Assembly (NCBI RefSeq): GCF_002920635.1 | Contig: NZ_PQSR01000022.1 | Location: 26,961-90,960, forward strand | DNA length: 64,000 nt | Reading direction: 5' to 3' | From: Streptomyces sp. Ru72 | Lineage (GTDB): Bacteria > Actinomycetota > Actinomycetes > Streptomycetales > Streptomycetaceae | In this document: positions 26,222 through 34,736 of the stretch, one piece after another | Layout: every line of letters starts with the position of its first letter | Position numbering within the stretch: position 1 is the first letter of the stretch | The notes under the pieces: model-generated | What the model was told of the DNA's origin: nothing | What the model saw: only the letters and a program-made list of their open reading frames with translations | Database searches by the model: none | Translations under genes and position numbers: made by a program

Positions 26222-26779
26222 CTATGTCCGTCCGTCGTCGTGTGCGCTGGTGGGTGCGCGGGGCGGCTCGATGGTGTGGTCCTCGCGCTGGCCCGGCAGG
26301 CGGGGCTCGGGGTGCGGGAGGGCGCGTGCGGGGGGCGTGGTGCCTTCCTTGAGCCGGGCGCGCAGGGCGCGGACCTCCTGCTCCAGCGTCCGGGAGCGCT
26401 GGTGGGCGTTGTAGAGGTAGCGGACCTTGGTGCGCAGGGCCCAGGGGTCGACGGGTTTGGTGACGAGGTCGGCGACGCCGAGGGCGAAGGCGGCGGAGGT
26501 GAGTTCGGCGTCGATGCCGAAGCCGGTGAGCAGGATGACGGGGATGTGCTGGGTCTGCTCCACGCGCCGCATGTAGCGCACGACGTCGAGACCGCTGACT
26601 TTGGGCATGCGCACGTCGAGGAGCAGAAGGCCGACCTGGCCGCGCAGCACTTCTTTGAGTGCGGCGTCGCCGTTGGTCGCGCGGGTCACGCGGTAGCCCA
26701 GTGGGGCGAGGGCGCTTTCCAGCGCGTAGAGCGTGTCCACATGGTCGTCGACGATGAGAATCCTGGCATCAGACGGCAT
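26222..26779 (-). CDS. orphan response regulator (receiver with short unknown tail)
   Basis: ATG 26779 after GAGGGGACC is preferred over the longer open frame. The receiver domain covers about residues 5-120: ILIVDDHVDTLYAL, phosphoacceptor Asp in LLLLDVRMP, VILLTGF and LVTKPVDPW. It is followed by a helical segment (LEQEVRALRARL) and a Pro/Arg-rich tail, with no DNA-binding domain. No histidine kinase is adjacent, so its partner is unknown. It lies 57 bp upstream of pepN on the same strand. Confidence 0.88.
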   Translation of the reverse strand: MPSDARILIVDDHVDTLYALESALAPLGYRVTRATNGDAALKEVLRGQVGLLLLDVRMPKVSGLDVVRYMRRVEQTQHIPVILLTGFGIDAELTSAAFALGVADLVTKPVDPWALRTKVRYLYNAHQRSRTLEQEVRALRARLKEGTTPPARALPHPEPRLPGQREDHTIEPPRAPTSAHDDGRT

Positions 26780-27105
26780 GGCCTGAGGTCCCCTCGCTTG
26801 GGCAACCAGCTTATGCCGGAACCGTCTTACCGCGCGCACCTTTGACCGGACAAAGAGCCTTTCGGCCGATTCGGAAGGCGTACGCATGTCCGACGGATGT
26901 TCGATCGATCGAGCGTTTGTGCGTCAGTCGGGCGCGGTGGCCGCCCGGACGGCCGACTGCCCACGGCGTCCCTCCGGCGGCCGCGCCCCGGTTGGCACCG
27001 CCGGGCAGTCCGCGGCCCTTCCGGCCCGGCGCGGCACATGCGGCGAGGTACGGCCAGGTGCGGCCGGGAGGGGCGCGCCGCGGCACGCGTGGCCGGTCGC
27101 GGATG
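26780..27105. other. intergenic region, no gene seen
   Basis: About 330 bp lie between the response regulator and chorismate mutase genes, both leftward. The only distinct element is the perfect palindrome TCGATCGATCGA (26901-26912). Nothing else is supported. Confidence 0.5.
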
Positions 27106-27456
27106 TCAATCCTTGGGGCCGTCCGCCGCCGAGGTGGCGTCCTCGGCGATGCTCTCGTGGTGGCGGATGACCTCCGCGATGATGAAGTTGAGCAGCTTCT
27201 CGGCGAACGCGGGGTCGAGTTTCGCGCTCTCCGCCAGCCGGCGCAGCCGGGCGATCTGTGCGGCCTCCCGGGCCGGATCGGCGGGCGGCAGCTGGTGCGC
27301 GGCCTTGAGGTGGCCGACCTGCTGTGTGCACTTGAAGCGCTCGGCGAGCATATGGACGACGGCGGCGTCGATGTTGTCGATGCTGTCGCGCAGCCGCGCC
27401 AGTTCGGCGCGCACGGCCGGGTCGACGTCTCCGGTGGTGCTGTGGCGGGTGGTCAT
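27106..27456 (-). CDS. chorismate mutase (AroQ type)
   Basis: It rearranges chorismate to prephenate at the branch point to phenylalanine and tyrosine. ATG 27456 is chosen over an upstream extension, giving 116 residues, the normal size of a stand-alone AroQ domain. Conserved active-site residues are visible: the N-terminal Arg in LARLRDSIDNIDAAVV, RFKCTQQVGHLKA (Arg and Lys), DPAREAAQIARLR and the C-terminal FIIAEVIRHHE. No signal peptide is present, so it acts in the cytoplasm. Confidence 0.92.
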   Translation of the reverse strand: MTTRHSTTGDVDPAVRAELARLRDSIDNIDAAVVHMLAERFKCTQQVGHLKAAHQLPPADPAREAAQIARLRRLAESAKLDPAFAEKLLNFIIAEVIRHHESIAEDATSAADGPKD

Positions 27457-27655
27457 GGGCGACCACCCTACGGGGCGCGCCCTTCCTCGATCATCGGCGT
27501 CCGAAGTGCGGATCGCTTCCCTCCCCCGCTCCCCGCGCACCACTCCCCGCCGAGGGCGCACCACCCCGGTGGCGCGGCGCCGCGCGTACGCTCCGCCCCC
27601 GGCCGCGAGCCCGCCTACAGTGGAAGCACAGCCGGCGTCTTCAGGGGGTGCGGAC

Positions 27656-28552
27656 GTGGCGAACGGCGGACCGGTCGAGCACGGCTATCCACATCTGGAC
27701 ACGGTGCGGGCGGCCATCACCGCCCTGTACAAGCGGCTCTCGTACGACACCATCCGCACGTTCGGAACCAGCGTGCTCCCTGCCGACGTGGCCTTCTGCG
27801 ACCAGGACGACCTGCACCTGGGGGCGCAGCGGGTGGCGCGCGAGCTGGTGCGGCACTACCGGCTGCCGGACGCCCGGATGATCGTCAGCTTCCGTGAGAT
27901 GACGCACGCGGCGAACGTCGAACTCGCCGCGGGGCCCGAGTACTTCGTGGAGCTCAACGACCGGTTCCGCACCCATCGCCGGGACATCGGCGCGGCCCTC
28001 GCGCACGAGGTGATGCACGTCTATCTGCACCGCCTCGGTCTGTCCTTCCCCGGCACGCGTGACAACGAGATCCTCACCGACACGGCGGCGACGTATCTCG
28101 GCGCCGGCTGGCTGCTGCTGGACGCCTTCCGTGAGGACGGGGTGTCGTCGCAGAAGCTCGGCTATCTCACCCCGGAGGAGTTCGGCTACGTGCTCGCCAA
28201 GCGGGCTCTGGTGTTCGGGGAGGACCCCGCGGTCTGGTTCACCAGCCCGCAGGCGTACGCGGCGTACACCAGGGGCATGGCGCAGGCCCGCCGTGACGAG
28301 CAGCAGCCGCCGCTGACGGCGGCAGGCTGGGCGGGCCGCCGCCGCTACGCCAAAGACCGCCGCTCGGCCCAGGACCATCTGGCGGTCGGTCCGCATCCGG
28401 GCGTCCCGTACTCGTTCACCGCGTCCGGCCGCGGTCCGCTGGGCGTCTGCTTCCCGTGCCCGACCTGCCACCAGCGGATCCGGGTGCCCGTACGGGGGCG
28501 GGTGCGGGCGCGCTGCGGGCTGTGCCGCACCGTGCTGGAGTGCGACACGTGA
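27656..28552 (+). CDS. uncharacterised HExxH putative metallopeptidase with C-terminal zinc ribbon
   Basis: I do not recognise a named family. GTG 27656 follows AGGGGG; the frame is open far upstream without good starts. The 298-residue protein has an N-terminal domain, then LAHEVMHVYLH (about residue 117), a gluzincin/zincin-type zinc motif, followed by ILTDTAATYLGAGW, which could supply a third ligand. The C-terminal 40 residues contain two paired cysteine knuckles, CPTC and CGLC, a zinc-ribbon or nucleic-acid-binding fold. There is no export signal. It stands alone between chorismate mutase (divergent) and an ankyrin gene. Confidence 0.75.
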   Translation: MANGGPVEHGYPHLDTVRAAITALYKRLSYDTIRTFGTSVLPADVAFCDQDDLHLGAQRVARELVRHYRLPDARMIVSFREMTHAANVELAAGPEYFVELNDRFRTHRRDIGAALAHEVMHVYLHRLGLSFPGTRDNEILTDTAATYLGAGWLLLDAFREDGVSSQKLGYLTPEEFGYVLAKRALVFGEDPAVWFTSPQAYAAYTRGMAQARRDEQQPPLTAAGWAGRRRYAKDRRSAQDHLAVGPHPGVPYSFTASGRGPLGVCFPCPTCHQRIRVPVRGRVRARCGLCRTVLECDT

Positions 28553-28620
28553 GGTGCGGCGGCCTCCCGGTGCGACCGGAGCGCGACACATGAGTGCGGC
28601 CGTCTCCCGGTGCGCCCGGT
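28542..28620. repeat. imperfect tandem direct repeat at gene end
   Basis: Unit 1 (28542-28580) and unit 2 (28583-28620) share GCGACACRTGA, TGCGGC and TCTCCCGGTGCG-like blocks, about 85% alike by eye. Unit 1 covers the last codons and stop of the HExxH gene; unit 2 follows it. This looks like a local duplication of the 3' end. Confidence 0.65.
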
Positions 28621-28706
28621 GAGGCGACTCGGAGGCGGCGCGGAGGTGGCACAGAACACCTCATATGTCTTTGCGCCCGCGGCCCTCTCGGAGCGAGGGT
28701 CGAGTC

Positions 28707-29450
28707 ATGAACACGCACGAGCCGCCGGGGCTGTTCGCGGCGGTGTACGCAGGGGACGAGGACGCGGTCCTTCGGCTGCTGCGCACGGGAACGAGCCCCG
28801 AGTCGACGGACGAGGAGGGCCAGAGCGCCCTGTATCTGGCGGCGGTGAGCGACGCGCCGGGCGTCGCACGGCTGCTGCTGGCGGCCGGCGCCGATCCCGA
28901 CCGTCTCAGCGCGGGCGCCGACGCTCCCCTGTGCGGCGCCGCCTGCGGGGGCCACACGGAGGTCGTACGGACTTTGCTGGCGGCCGGCGCGGATCCGGAT
29001 CTGGAGGAGGGGTACGGGTTCCGGGCACTGACCTGGGCGGTGCAGCGGGGCCATGCGGAGGTCGTCCGGCAGCTGCTCGCGGCCGGCGCCGACCCGGACC
29101 TGCCCGGCCCCGCCGGGGAACCTCCGCTGGTGGCCGCCGCCCGCCGCGGCTCCCCCGCCTGCGTGCGGGCCCTGCTGGACCATGGCGCCCGGGCACGGCG
29201 GGAAGCGCTCGCCGAGGCGCGGCGCTGGCTCGCACTGGACGTCGCGGCCGAGCTCCGGGCGGGCCTTGAGGCGGCATACGGCCCGGGGAACGAGTACGTC
29301 ACGCGCCGCTGGGAGCAGGAGCCGGGCACGGTGACCGTCGAGGTCGCCCTGGTGCGCGATGGCAGGCCGGTGGCGGGGAACGACCGGCAGACGGGCCACC
29401 GCCTGATCGTGGACCTGTTGCAGGCGGGGCCCGGCGCCCTCACCGGGTGA
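28707..29450 (+). CDS. ankyrin repeat protein
   Basis: The function is unknown; it is probably a protein-interaction scaffold. ATG 28707 follows GAGGGTC; an upstream ATG at 28665 is less likely. Residues about 5-165 hold four to five ankyrin repeats, visible as LFAAVYAGDEDAVLRLL, ALYLAAVSDAPGVARLLL, PLCGAACGGHTEVVRTLL and ALTWAVQRGHAEVVRQLL, with AGADP turns. The remaining C-terminal 80 residues are Glu/Arg-rich and resemble nothing I know. There is no signal peptide. Confidence 0.88.
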   Translation: MNTHEPPGLFAAVYAGDEDAVLRLLRTGTSPESTDEEGQSALYLAAVSDAPGVARLLLAAGADPDRLSAGADAPLCGAACGGHTEVVRTLLAAGADPDLEEGYGFRALTWAVQRGHAEVVRQLLAAGADPDLPGPAGEPPLVAAARRGSPACVRALLDHGARARREALAEARRWLALDVAAELRAGLEAAYGPGNEYVTRRWEQEPGTVTVEVALVRDGRPVAGNDRQTGHRLIVDLLQAGPGALTG

Positions 29451-29466
29451 GGCGCGCAAGCGGGGA

Positions 29467-29486
29467 CGCGGGCCTCGTGGCCCGCG
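29467..29486. terminator. terminator hairpin between ankyrin and MFS genes
   Basis: CGCGGGCC (29467-29474) pairs perfectly with GGCCCGCG (29479-29486) around TCGT, between two convergent genes. Confidence 0.75.
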
Positions 29487-29507
29487 CCCCCAGAGCTCCT
29501 GCGCCGT

Positions 29508-30947
29508 TCACTCCTCGTGCGCGGCCACCGCCCGCCGGGGCAGGGCCGTGCACAGCGCCGCGCACAGCACGAACACGCCCGTCACCCACGGCATCGCTCC
29601 GGTCAGCGCCCGCGTCGGACCGTGTGAGATGTGCTCGAAGAACACGGTGCCGATCACGGCCGCCCCGAGCGCCCCGCCGAACTGCTGAGCGGTGGAGAAG
29701 ATGCCGGACGCGGCGCCCGCGAGATCGCCGGGGACGGCGGACAGCACGACGTTGACGAGGGGTACGACCAGCAGGCCCAGACCGGCGCCCGCGAGCACCA
29801 GGCCCGGCACCAGCGGCCAGGCCCCGGTGTGCGTGGCGGGTGCCCCGTGCGCCGCCGCCCACACCGACCCGAACCCGCCGGCCATGAGCACCGCGCCCGC
29901 CGCGAGCACCAGCCGCCCGAAGCGCACCGCCAGCCCGTCCGCCATCGGCGCGGTCAGGAAGCCGCCGACCGAGAACGCCACCGTCACCACACCCGCCTGC
30001 ATCGGGGTGTAGCCCTCGCCGCCCTGCAGCCAGATCGCGAAGATCAGGAAGAAGCCCTGCATGCCCACGGAGAAGAGGAGCTGGACGAGGAATCCGACGG
30101 AGAACGCCGGCAGCCGGAACGCCCGCACCGGCAGCAGCGGCACCGTGTCCGCACCGCGCCGCCCGGCCTGAAGGACGCCGAGTCCGACGACCGCGGCGAC
30201 GCCGGCCGCGAGGCAGGCCCAGCCCCACAGCGGCCAGCCGTTGACGCGTCCCTGGACAAGCGGCAGCACGATCGCCACCAGGCCCGCGGCCAGGATCAGG
30301 CTGCCGAAGACGTCCGGCCGCCCGGCCGACCTCTCCTTCGTCGAGGGCACGAGCACCAGCCCGGCCGCGAAGGTGGCGACGGCGACGGGGACGTTCACCA
30401 GGAACACCGACCGCCAGCCCCAGCCGAACAGATCGGCGTCCGTGAGCAGCCCGCCCAGCAGCAGTCCGATCGCGGAGGCGAACCCGGCGACGGCCCCGTA
30501 CATCCCGAAGGCGGCGCCCCGTTCCCGGCCCTGGAACAGCGTCCGGAACGAGCCGAGCACCTGCGGCAGCAGCACCGCGGCCATGACGCCCTGCACGGCC
30601 CGGGCCGCGATCAGCTGACCCGGTGACTGGGCGATTCCGCACCCCAGGCCGGCCAGCCCGAAGCCGGCGGTTCCGAGGAGGAAGAGGCGACGGCGGCCGA
30701 ACCGGTCACCGAGGTGCCCGGAGATGATCAGCGTGGCCGCAAAGCCCAGCAGGTAGGCGGAGACCAGCCACTGCAGGGCGTTCTGCGCGGCATGCAGATC
30801 ACGGCCGATGGACGGGATGGCGACGTTGACGATCGTCCCGTCGAGCAGGTCCATCAGGGCCGCCACCATCATCACGGCGGCAGCGGCCCAGCGGCGCGGA
30901 TGCGGCTCCGCCACCGGCTCTGAGGTGGCGGCGAGGGTTGAGGTCAT
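29508..30947 (-). CDS. MFS drug-efflux transporter (DHA2/EmrB-QacA type)
   Basis: It is predicted to export drugs or toxic metabolites with proton antiport. ATG 30947 follows GGGAGTC and gives 479 residues. About 14 hydrophobic segments and the motifs LDGTIVNVAIPSIG (motif D1), GHLGDRFGRRRLF (motif A) and an antiporter motif C-like GLLLGGLLTD place it in the DHA2 family. It is divergent from a MarR regulator across a symmetric operator region, which strongly suggests repression by that MarR protein. The substrate is unknown. Confidence 0.93.
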   Translation of the reverse strand: MTSTLAATSEPVAEPHPRRWAAAAVMMVAALMDLLDGTIVNVAIPSIGRDLHAAQNALQWLVSAYLLGFAATLIISGHLGDRFGRRRLFLLGTAGFGLAGLGCGIAQSPGQLIAARAVQGVMAAVLLPQVLGSFRTLFQGRERGAAFGMYGAVAGFASAIGLLLGGLLTDADLFGWGWRSVFLVNVPVAVATFAAGLVLVPSTKERSAGRPDVFGSLILAAGLVAIVLPLVQGRVNGWPLWGWACLAAGVAAVVGLGVLQAGRRGADTVPLLPVRAFRLPAFSVGFLVQLLFSVGMQGFFLIFAIWLQGGEGYTPMQAGVVTVAFSVGGFLTAPMADGLAVRFGRLVLAAGAVLMAGGFGSVWAAAHGAPATHTGAWPLVPGLVLAGAGLGLLVVPLVNVVLSAVPGDLAGAASGIFSTAQQFGGALGAAVIGTVFFEHISHGPTRALTGAMPWVTGVFVLCAALCTALPRRAVAAHEE

Positions 30948-30988
30948 GGTGACTCCCGACGACGACGGCCGTTGGCACGGCCCGGATT

Positions 30989-31064
30989 TATTTCGTTCGA
31001 CCTAACGAAAGACTTGCATCGACAGAGCGATGGGCGCAAGTCCTTAGTTCGCCCGAACGAAATA
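30989..31064. promoter_or_regulatory. 76-bp symmetric MarR operator/promoter region
   Basis: The left half (30989-31017) and the reverse complement of the right half (31036-31064) match at 24 of 29 positions by my count, starting with TATTTCGTTCG and ending with GACTTGC. The symmetry centre lies at about 31026.5, between the divergent MFS and marR genes. Within it are TTTCGTT-n6-AACGAAA (30991-31010) and GTTCG-CC-CGAAC (31047-31058). These fit two operators in mirror orientation. Confidence 0.8.
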
Positions 31065-31081
31065 TTTGCTAGCCTGGGGCC

Positions 31082-31594
31082 ATGAACAGCGGTGAGACGG
31101 ACGGCACGACCCACGGCGCGGCAGCGGTCGTGGTGGACGACGAGCGGCGGGCCAGGGTGCTGGAGCAGCTCATGGCCGTGGGGCGGCAGCACAGCGCGGT
31201 CACGGTGATGTTCCATTCGGCGATCGCCGCGAAGCAGGGCCTGAACGCCACGGAGGAGAAGACCCTGGACTTCCTCGAGCGGCGCGGTCCGCTTACCGCG
31301 AAGGACCTCGCCGAGCTGACCGGCCTTGCCCCCGCGTCCGTCACGGGGCTCGTCGACCGCCTGCAGTCCAAGGGGTTCGTGCGCAGGGTCAAGCACCCGA
31401 CGGACAAGCGGCGTGTGCTCGTGGAGCTGGACCAGCGAAAGCTCGGCGAACTCGCCGTGTTCTTCGAGGAGTGGGCACGGGACATCGTCGAGGCGTGCGA
31501 GGAGTTCAGCGAGCAGGAACTGGAGACCGTGGTCCGGTTCCTGGAAGTGATGTCCGAGCGGCAGAGCAAGTTCGTGGCCCGCCTGTCCGAATAG
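31082..31594 (+). CDS. MarR family transcriptional regulator
   Basis: This is a dimeric winged-helix repressor, probably controlling itself and the divergent MFS pump. ATG 31082 gives 170 residues. The wHTH spans about residues 55-120 (EEKTLDFLERRGPLTAKDLA, LAPASVTGLVDRLQSKGFV, RRVKHPTDKRRVLVEL wing). N- and C-terminal helices for dimerisation are present. It has no cysteine-based redox sensor, so a small ligand, perhaps the pump substrate, is the likely signal. Confidence 0.93.
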   Translation: MNSGETDGTTHGAAAVVVDDERRARVLEQLMAVGRQHSAVTVMFHSAIAAKQGLNATEEKTLDFLERRGPLTAKDLAELTGLAPASVTGLVDRLQSKGFVRRVKHPTDKRRVLVELDQRKLGELAVFFEEWARDIVEACEEFSEQELETVVRFLEVMSERQSKFVARLSE

Positions 31595-31759
31595 GACGCA
31601 CGGACGCACGGACCCTCGCCGGGGGCTCCCGGCCCCGGGCCACCCGGCTGCTGCCCCTGGCTCCCGACTCCCGGGCCCCTGGCACTCGGCCGCCGACCCG
31701 GCCCGGCTTCCGGCCGCCGGCTTCGGGCCTCCGCCGGCCTCGGCCCTTGGCTCCCGGCC

Positions 31760-32674
31760 TCAGTCGGCTCCGTCCCCGTACACGGCCCCCGGTGCCTCGG
31801 CCTCCGTCAGGAGTTCCAGCGCCGTCTGCCCCGCCTCGGCCGGGGTCCACCGCGCGCCCTTGTCCACCGTCGGGCCCCGCCGCCAGCCCTCCATGACGCT
31901 GATCCGGCCGCCTTCCGTCTCGAACACCCGGCCGGTCACGCCGGCGCTCTCGGCGGATCCCAGCCAGACCACCAGGGGCGAGACGTTCTCCGGGGCCATC
32001 GCGTCGAAGCCGGTGGCGGGTGCCGCCATCGCCCCGGCGAACGTCCGCTCGGTCATCCGGGTACGCGCGGCGGGCGCGATGGCGTTGACCTGCACCCCGT
32101 AGCGTCCGAGTTCCGCCGCCGCGACCAGCGTCAGGGCGACGATTGCGGCTTTGGCCGCGCTGTAGTTCCCCTGCCCGACCGAGCCCAGCAGCCCGGCGCC
32201 GCTGCTGGTGTTGACGACCCGGGCGCAGGGGGTGCGCCCCGCCTTCGCCTCGGCACGCCAGTGCGCCGCCGCGTGTCTCAGCGGCAGGAAGTGGCCCTTG
32301 AGGTGGACGCGCACGACCGCGTCCCATTCGTCCTCGTCGAGATTGACCAGCATCCGGTCGCGCAGGAAACCGGCGTTGTTGACGAGGGTGTCCAGCCGCC
32401 CGTACGCGTCCAGGGCGGCCGCCACCAGGGACGCGGCCCCTGCGCTCGTCGCGATGTCACCGCCGTGCGCGACCGCTTCGCCACCGGCCGCGCGGATCTC
32501 CTCGACGACCCGCCCGGCCGGACTCTCGGCGCCGGGAGTGCCGTCGAGGCCGACTCCGAGGTCGTTGACGACCACCCTCGCCCCCTCGGTGGCGAACGCG
32601 AGGGCGTGGGCGCGTCCGAGACCGCGGCCCGCGCCGGTGACGATCACTACGCGGCCGTCGGAGACACCGGTCAC
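31760..32674 (-). CDS. SDR family oxidoreductase (Rv3548c-like, steroid CD-ring pathway)
   Basis: This NAD(P)-dependent alcohol dehydrogenase has a Rossmann motif TGAGRGLGRAHA, an NNAG stretch and catalytic YSAAK with upstream Ser (NTSSGAG). GTG 32674 overlaps the stop of an upstream SDR remnant (GTGA). The 304 residues exceed a classical SDR because of a C-terminal extension (VMEGWRRGPTVDKG) typical of the beta-oxidation SDR group. From memory the closest known protein is M. tuberculosis Rv3548c of the KstR2 regulon, a hydroxyacyl-CoA dehydrogenase candidate. Neighbouring fadA6-, kstR2- and ipdF-like genes support that role. Confidence 0.88.
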   Translation of the reverse strand: MTGVSDGRVVIVTGAGRGLGRAHALAFATEGARVVVNDLGVGLDGTPGAESPAGRVVEEIRAAGGEAVAHGGDIATSAGAASLVAAALDAYGRLDTLVNNAGFLRDRMLVNLDEDEWDAVVRVHLKGHFLPLRHAAAHWRAEAKAGRTPCARVVNTSSGAGLLGSVGQGNYSAAKAAIVALTLVAAAELGRYGVQVNAIAPAARTRMTERTFAGAMAAPATGFDAMAPENVSPLVVWLGSAESAGVTGRVFETEGGRISVMEGWRRGPTVDKGARWTPAEAGQTALELLTEAEAPGAVYGDGAD

Positions 32675-32853
32675 GGCATGCCTCCTCTTCCTGTCTCCGG
32701 AGCGGCCTTGCCGCCCTTGCCGCCCTTGCCGACGGTCGCCGCGTCGAGGAACGCGGGGCGCTCCCCTCCCCCGTGGACGAGGAGGCTCGCGCCGGTGATG
32801 TACGCGGCGGCGTCCGAGGCGAGGAGGAGGTGCTCGGGTCCCTGGAAGGGTTC
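32671..32853 (-). pseudogene. C-terminal remnant of a second SDR gene
   Basis: Between the thiolase stop and the SDR start, the minus strand reads 60 sense codons ending in TGA at 32671. They include HLLLASDAAAYITGASLLVH and GGGERPAFLDAA, the characteristic last beta strand and tail of an SDR oxidoreductase. There is no start codon or Rossmann domain upstream; the frame runs into the thiolase gene in another phase. The remnant's stop overlaps the next SDR start (GTGA), so it once belonged to a coupled SDR-SDR pair. The rest was probably lost by deletion. Confidence 0.7.
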
Positions 32854-34009
32854 AGAGCCGTTCGATGATCGTGACGTTGGCCTGTCCGCCGCCCTCGCAC
32901 ATCGTCTGCAGGCCCAGACGGCCGCCGGTGCGCTCGAGTTCGTTCAGGAGGGTGGTCATCAGCTTGGCCCCGGTGGCACCCAGGGGGTGGCCGAGCGCGA
33001 TGGCGCCGCCGTTGACGTTGACCTTCTCCGGGTCGGCGCCGGTCTCCTTCAGCCAGGCGAGGACGACCGGGGCGAACGCCTCGTTGATCTCGACGAGGTC
33101 GATGTCGTCGATCGTCAGCCCGGTCTTCTTCAGGGCGTGCGCGGTCGCCGGGATCGGAGCCGTCAGCATGCGGATCGGGTCCTCGCCGCGCACCGAGAGG
33201 TGGTGGACCCGGGCGCGCGGGGTCAGCCGGTGTTCCCGCACGGCCCGTTCCGAGGCCAGCAGCAGGGCCGCGGCACCGTCGGAGACCTGTGAGGAGCAGG
33301 CGGCGGTGACGGTACCGCCCTCCAGGACCGGCTTCAGCTCGGCCATCTTCTCCAGGGAGGTGTCCCGGCGCGGGCCTTCGTCGACCGTGACGGCCCCGTA
33401 GGCGACGGTCTCCTTCTCGAAGCGGCCCTCGTCGATTGCGCGCACCGCACGCCGGTGCGAGCGGAGGGCGTACTCCTCCTGGTCGCGCCGGGTGATGCCC
33501 CACTTGGCTGCGATCATCTCGGCGCCGACGAACTGGTTGACGGGTTGGTCGCCGTAGCGGGCCCGCCAGCCCTCGCTCCCCGCGAACGGCCCCTCGGTCA
33601 GCCCGAGTGGTTCGGCGGCCTGCCGGGAGGCGAAGGCGATCGGGATCTGCGACATGTTCTGCACGCCGCCCGCGACCACCAGGTCCTGGGTACCGGACAT
33701 GACGGCCTGCGCCGCGAAGTGCACGGCCTGCTGGGAGGAGCCGCACTGACGGTCGACGGTCACGCCGGGCACCTCCTGCGGCAGCCCGGCGGCCAGCCAG
33801 CAGGTGCGGGCGATGTCCCCGGCCTGCGGGCCGACGGTGTCCAGGCAGCCGAGGACGACGTCCTCCACTGCGGCCGGGTCCACGCCCGAGCGCTCCATGA
33901 GGGCTTTGAGTACATGTGCGCCCAGGTCGGCCGGATGGACCCCGCTGAGCCCGCCCCGGCGCCGCCCGACGGGCGTACGGACCGCTTCGACGATGTAGGC
34001 CTCGGCCAT
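32852..34009 (-). CDS. fadA6: thiolase, FadA6-like acetyl-CoA acyltransferase
   Basis: It cleaves a beta-ketoacyl-CoA with CoA to release acetyl-CoA. ATG 34009 behind GAGGGAGTCC is chosen within a longer open frame, giving 385 residues. The nucleophilic Cys is in VDRQCGSSQQA (about 90), with the C-terminal GHPLGATGA histidine and the CEGGGQANV cysteine. GGVQNMSQIPIA and VHPADLGAH segments match FadA6 (Rv3556c) as I recall it. FadA6 acts in degradation of steroid C and D rings. It lies in an operon with a KstR2-like regulator and an IpdF-like SDR. Confidence 0.9.
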   Translation of the reverse strand: MAEAYIVEAVRTPVGRRRGGLSGVHPADLGAHVLKALMERSGVDPAAVEDVVLGCLDTVGPQAGDIARTCWLAAGLPQEVPGVTVDRQCGSSQQAVHFAAQAVMSGTQDLVVAGGVQNMSQIPIAFASRQAAEPLGLTEGPFAGSEGWRARYGDQPVNQFVGAEMIAAKWGITRRDQEEYALRSHRRAVRAIDEGRFEKETVAYGAVTVDEGPRRDTSLEKMAELKPVLEGGTVTAACSSQVSDGAAALLLASERAVREHRLTPRARVHHLSVRGEDPIRMLTAPIPATAHALKKTGLTIDDIDLVEINEAFAPVVLAWLKETGADPEKVNVNGGAIALGHPLGATGAKLMTTLLNELERTGGRLGLQTMCEGGGQANVTIIERL

Positions 34010-34050
34010 GGTGGACTCCCTCGCGCAGGACGACGGTTCACATACGGTGC

Positions 34051-34695
34051 TCACGTGCTGATGTGCTCCTGCTGCTGTTCGCGTACGGCGATCCCGTCGA
34101 GCACCATCGACAGGTACTGGCGGGCGATCTCCTCCGGGCTGTGCTGTCCACCGGGCCGGTACCAGGACGCGGCGACCCACACGGTGTCGCGCACGAACCG
34201 GTAGGCGAGCCGGACGTCGAGGTCGGCCCGGAAGACCCGGTCGGCGACGCCCCGTTCCAGCGTGGACAGCCACGCCTTCTCGAACTTGCGTTGCGACTCG
34301 GCGAGGAACGCGAACCGTTCCTGCGCCGCCAGCTGTTTGGACTCCTTCTGGTAGATCGCGACGGCCGCGCGGTGTCGGTCGATCTCCCGGAAGGACTCGG
34401 TGACCAGTGCCTGAAGCGTCTCCCGCGGGCCGAGCCCGGCGTCCAGGACGGTGTCGTAGCCGTCCCACAGCTCGTCCAGGAAGGTACGCAGGATCTCCTC
34501 CAGCATCGACTCCTTGGAGTCGAAGTGGTAGTAGAGGCTGCCCGCCAGCATTCCGGCGTGGTCGGCGATCGTTCGGACGGTGGTGGCGTTGTAGCCCTGC
34601 TCGGCGAAGACCTCGGCGGCGGTGTCGAGGAGCTCCCGGCGGCGAGCGGGCGCGGCCGTCACCTGGGGCTTGTTGTTGGTCGGCTTGGTCGGCAC
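34051..34695 (-). CDS. kstR2: TetR family regulator, KstR2-like
   Basis: It is predicted to repress this catabolic island and to be released by a CoA thioester (HIP-CoA for KstR2). GTG 34695 starts a 214-residue protein. The N-terminal HTH runs from about residue 20 to 65 (ELLDTAAEVFAEQGYNATTV, AGSLYYHFDSKESML). The C-terminal ligand domain contains AIYQKESKQLA, YRFVRDTVWVAASWYRPGG and RQYLSMVLDGI, all close to KstR2 (Rv3557c) from memory. A KstR2-type palindrome lies upstream of the operon. The symbol is by similarity. Confidence 0.85.
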   Translation of the reverse strand: MPTKPTNNKPQVTAAPARRRELLDTAAEVFAEQGYNATTVRTIADHAGMLAGSLYYHFDSKESMLEEILRTFLDELWDGYDTVLDAGLGPRETLQALVTESFREIDRHRAAVAIYQKESKQLAAQERFAFLAESQRKFEKAWLSTLERGVADRVFRADLDVRLAYRFVRDTVWVAASWYRPGGQHSPEEIARQYLSMVLDGIAVREQQQEHIST

Positions 34696-34736
34696 GGATC
34701 CATTGTGATCCCGGGGGCACGGGTCCATCGCCGGGC

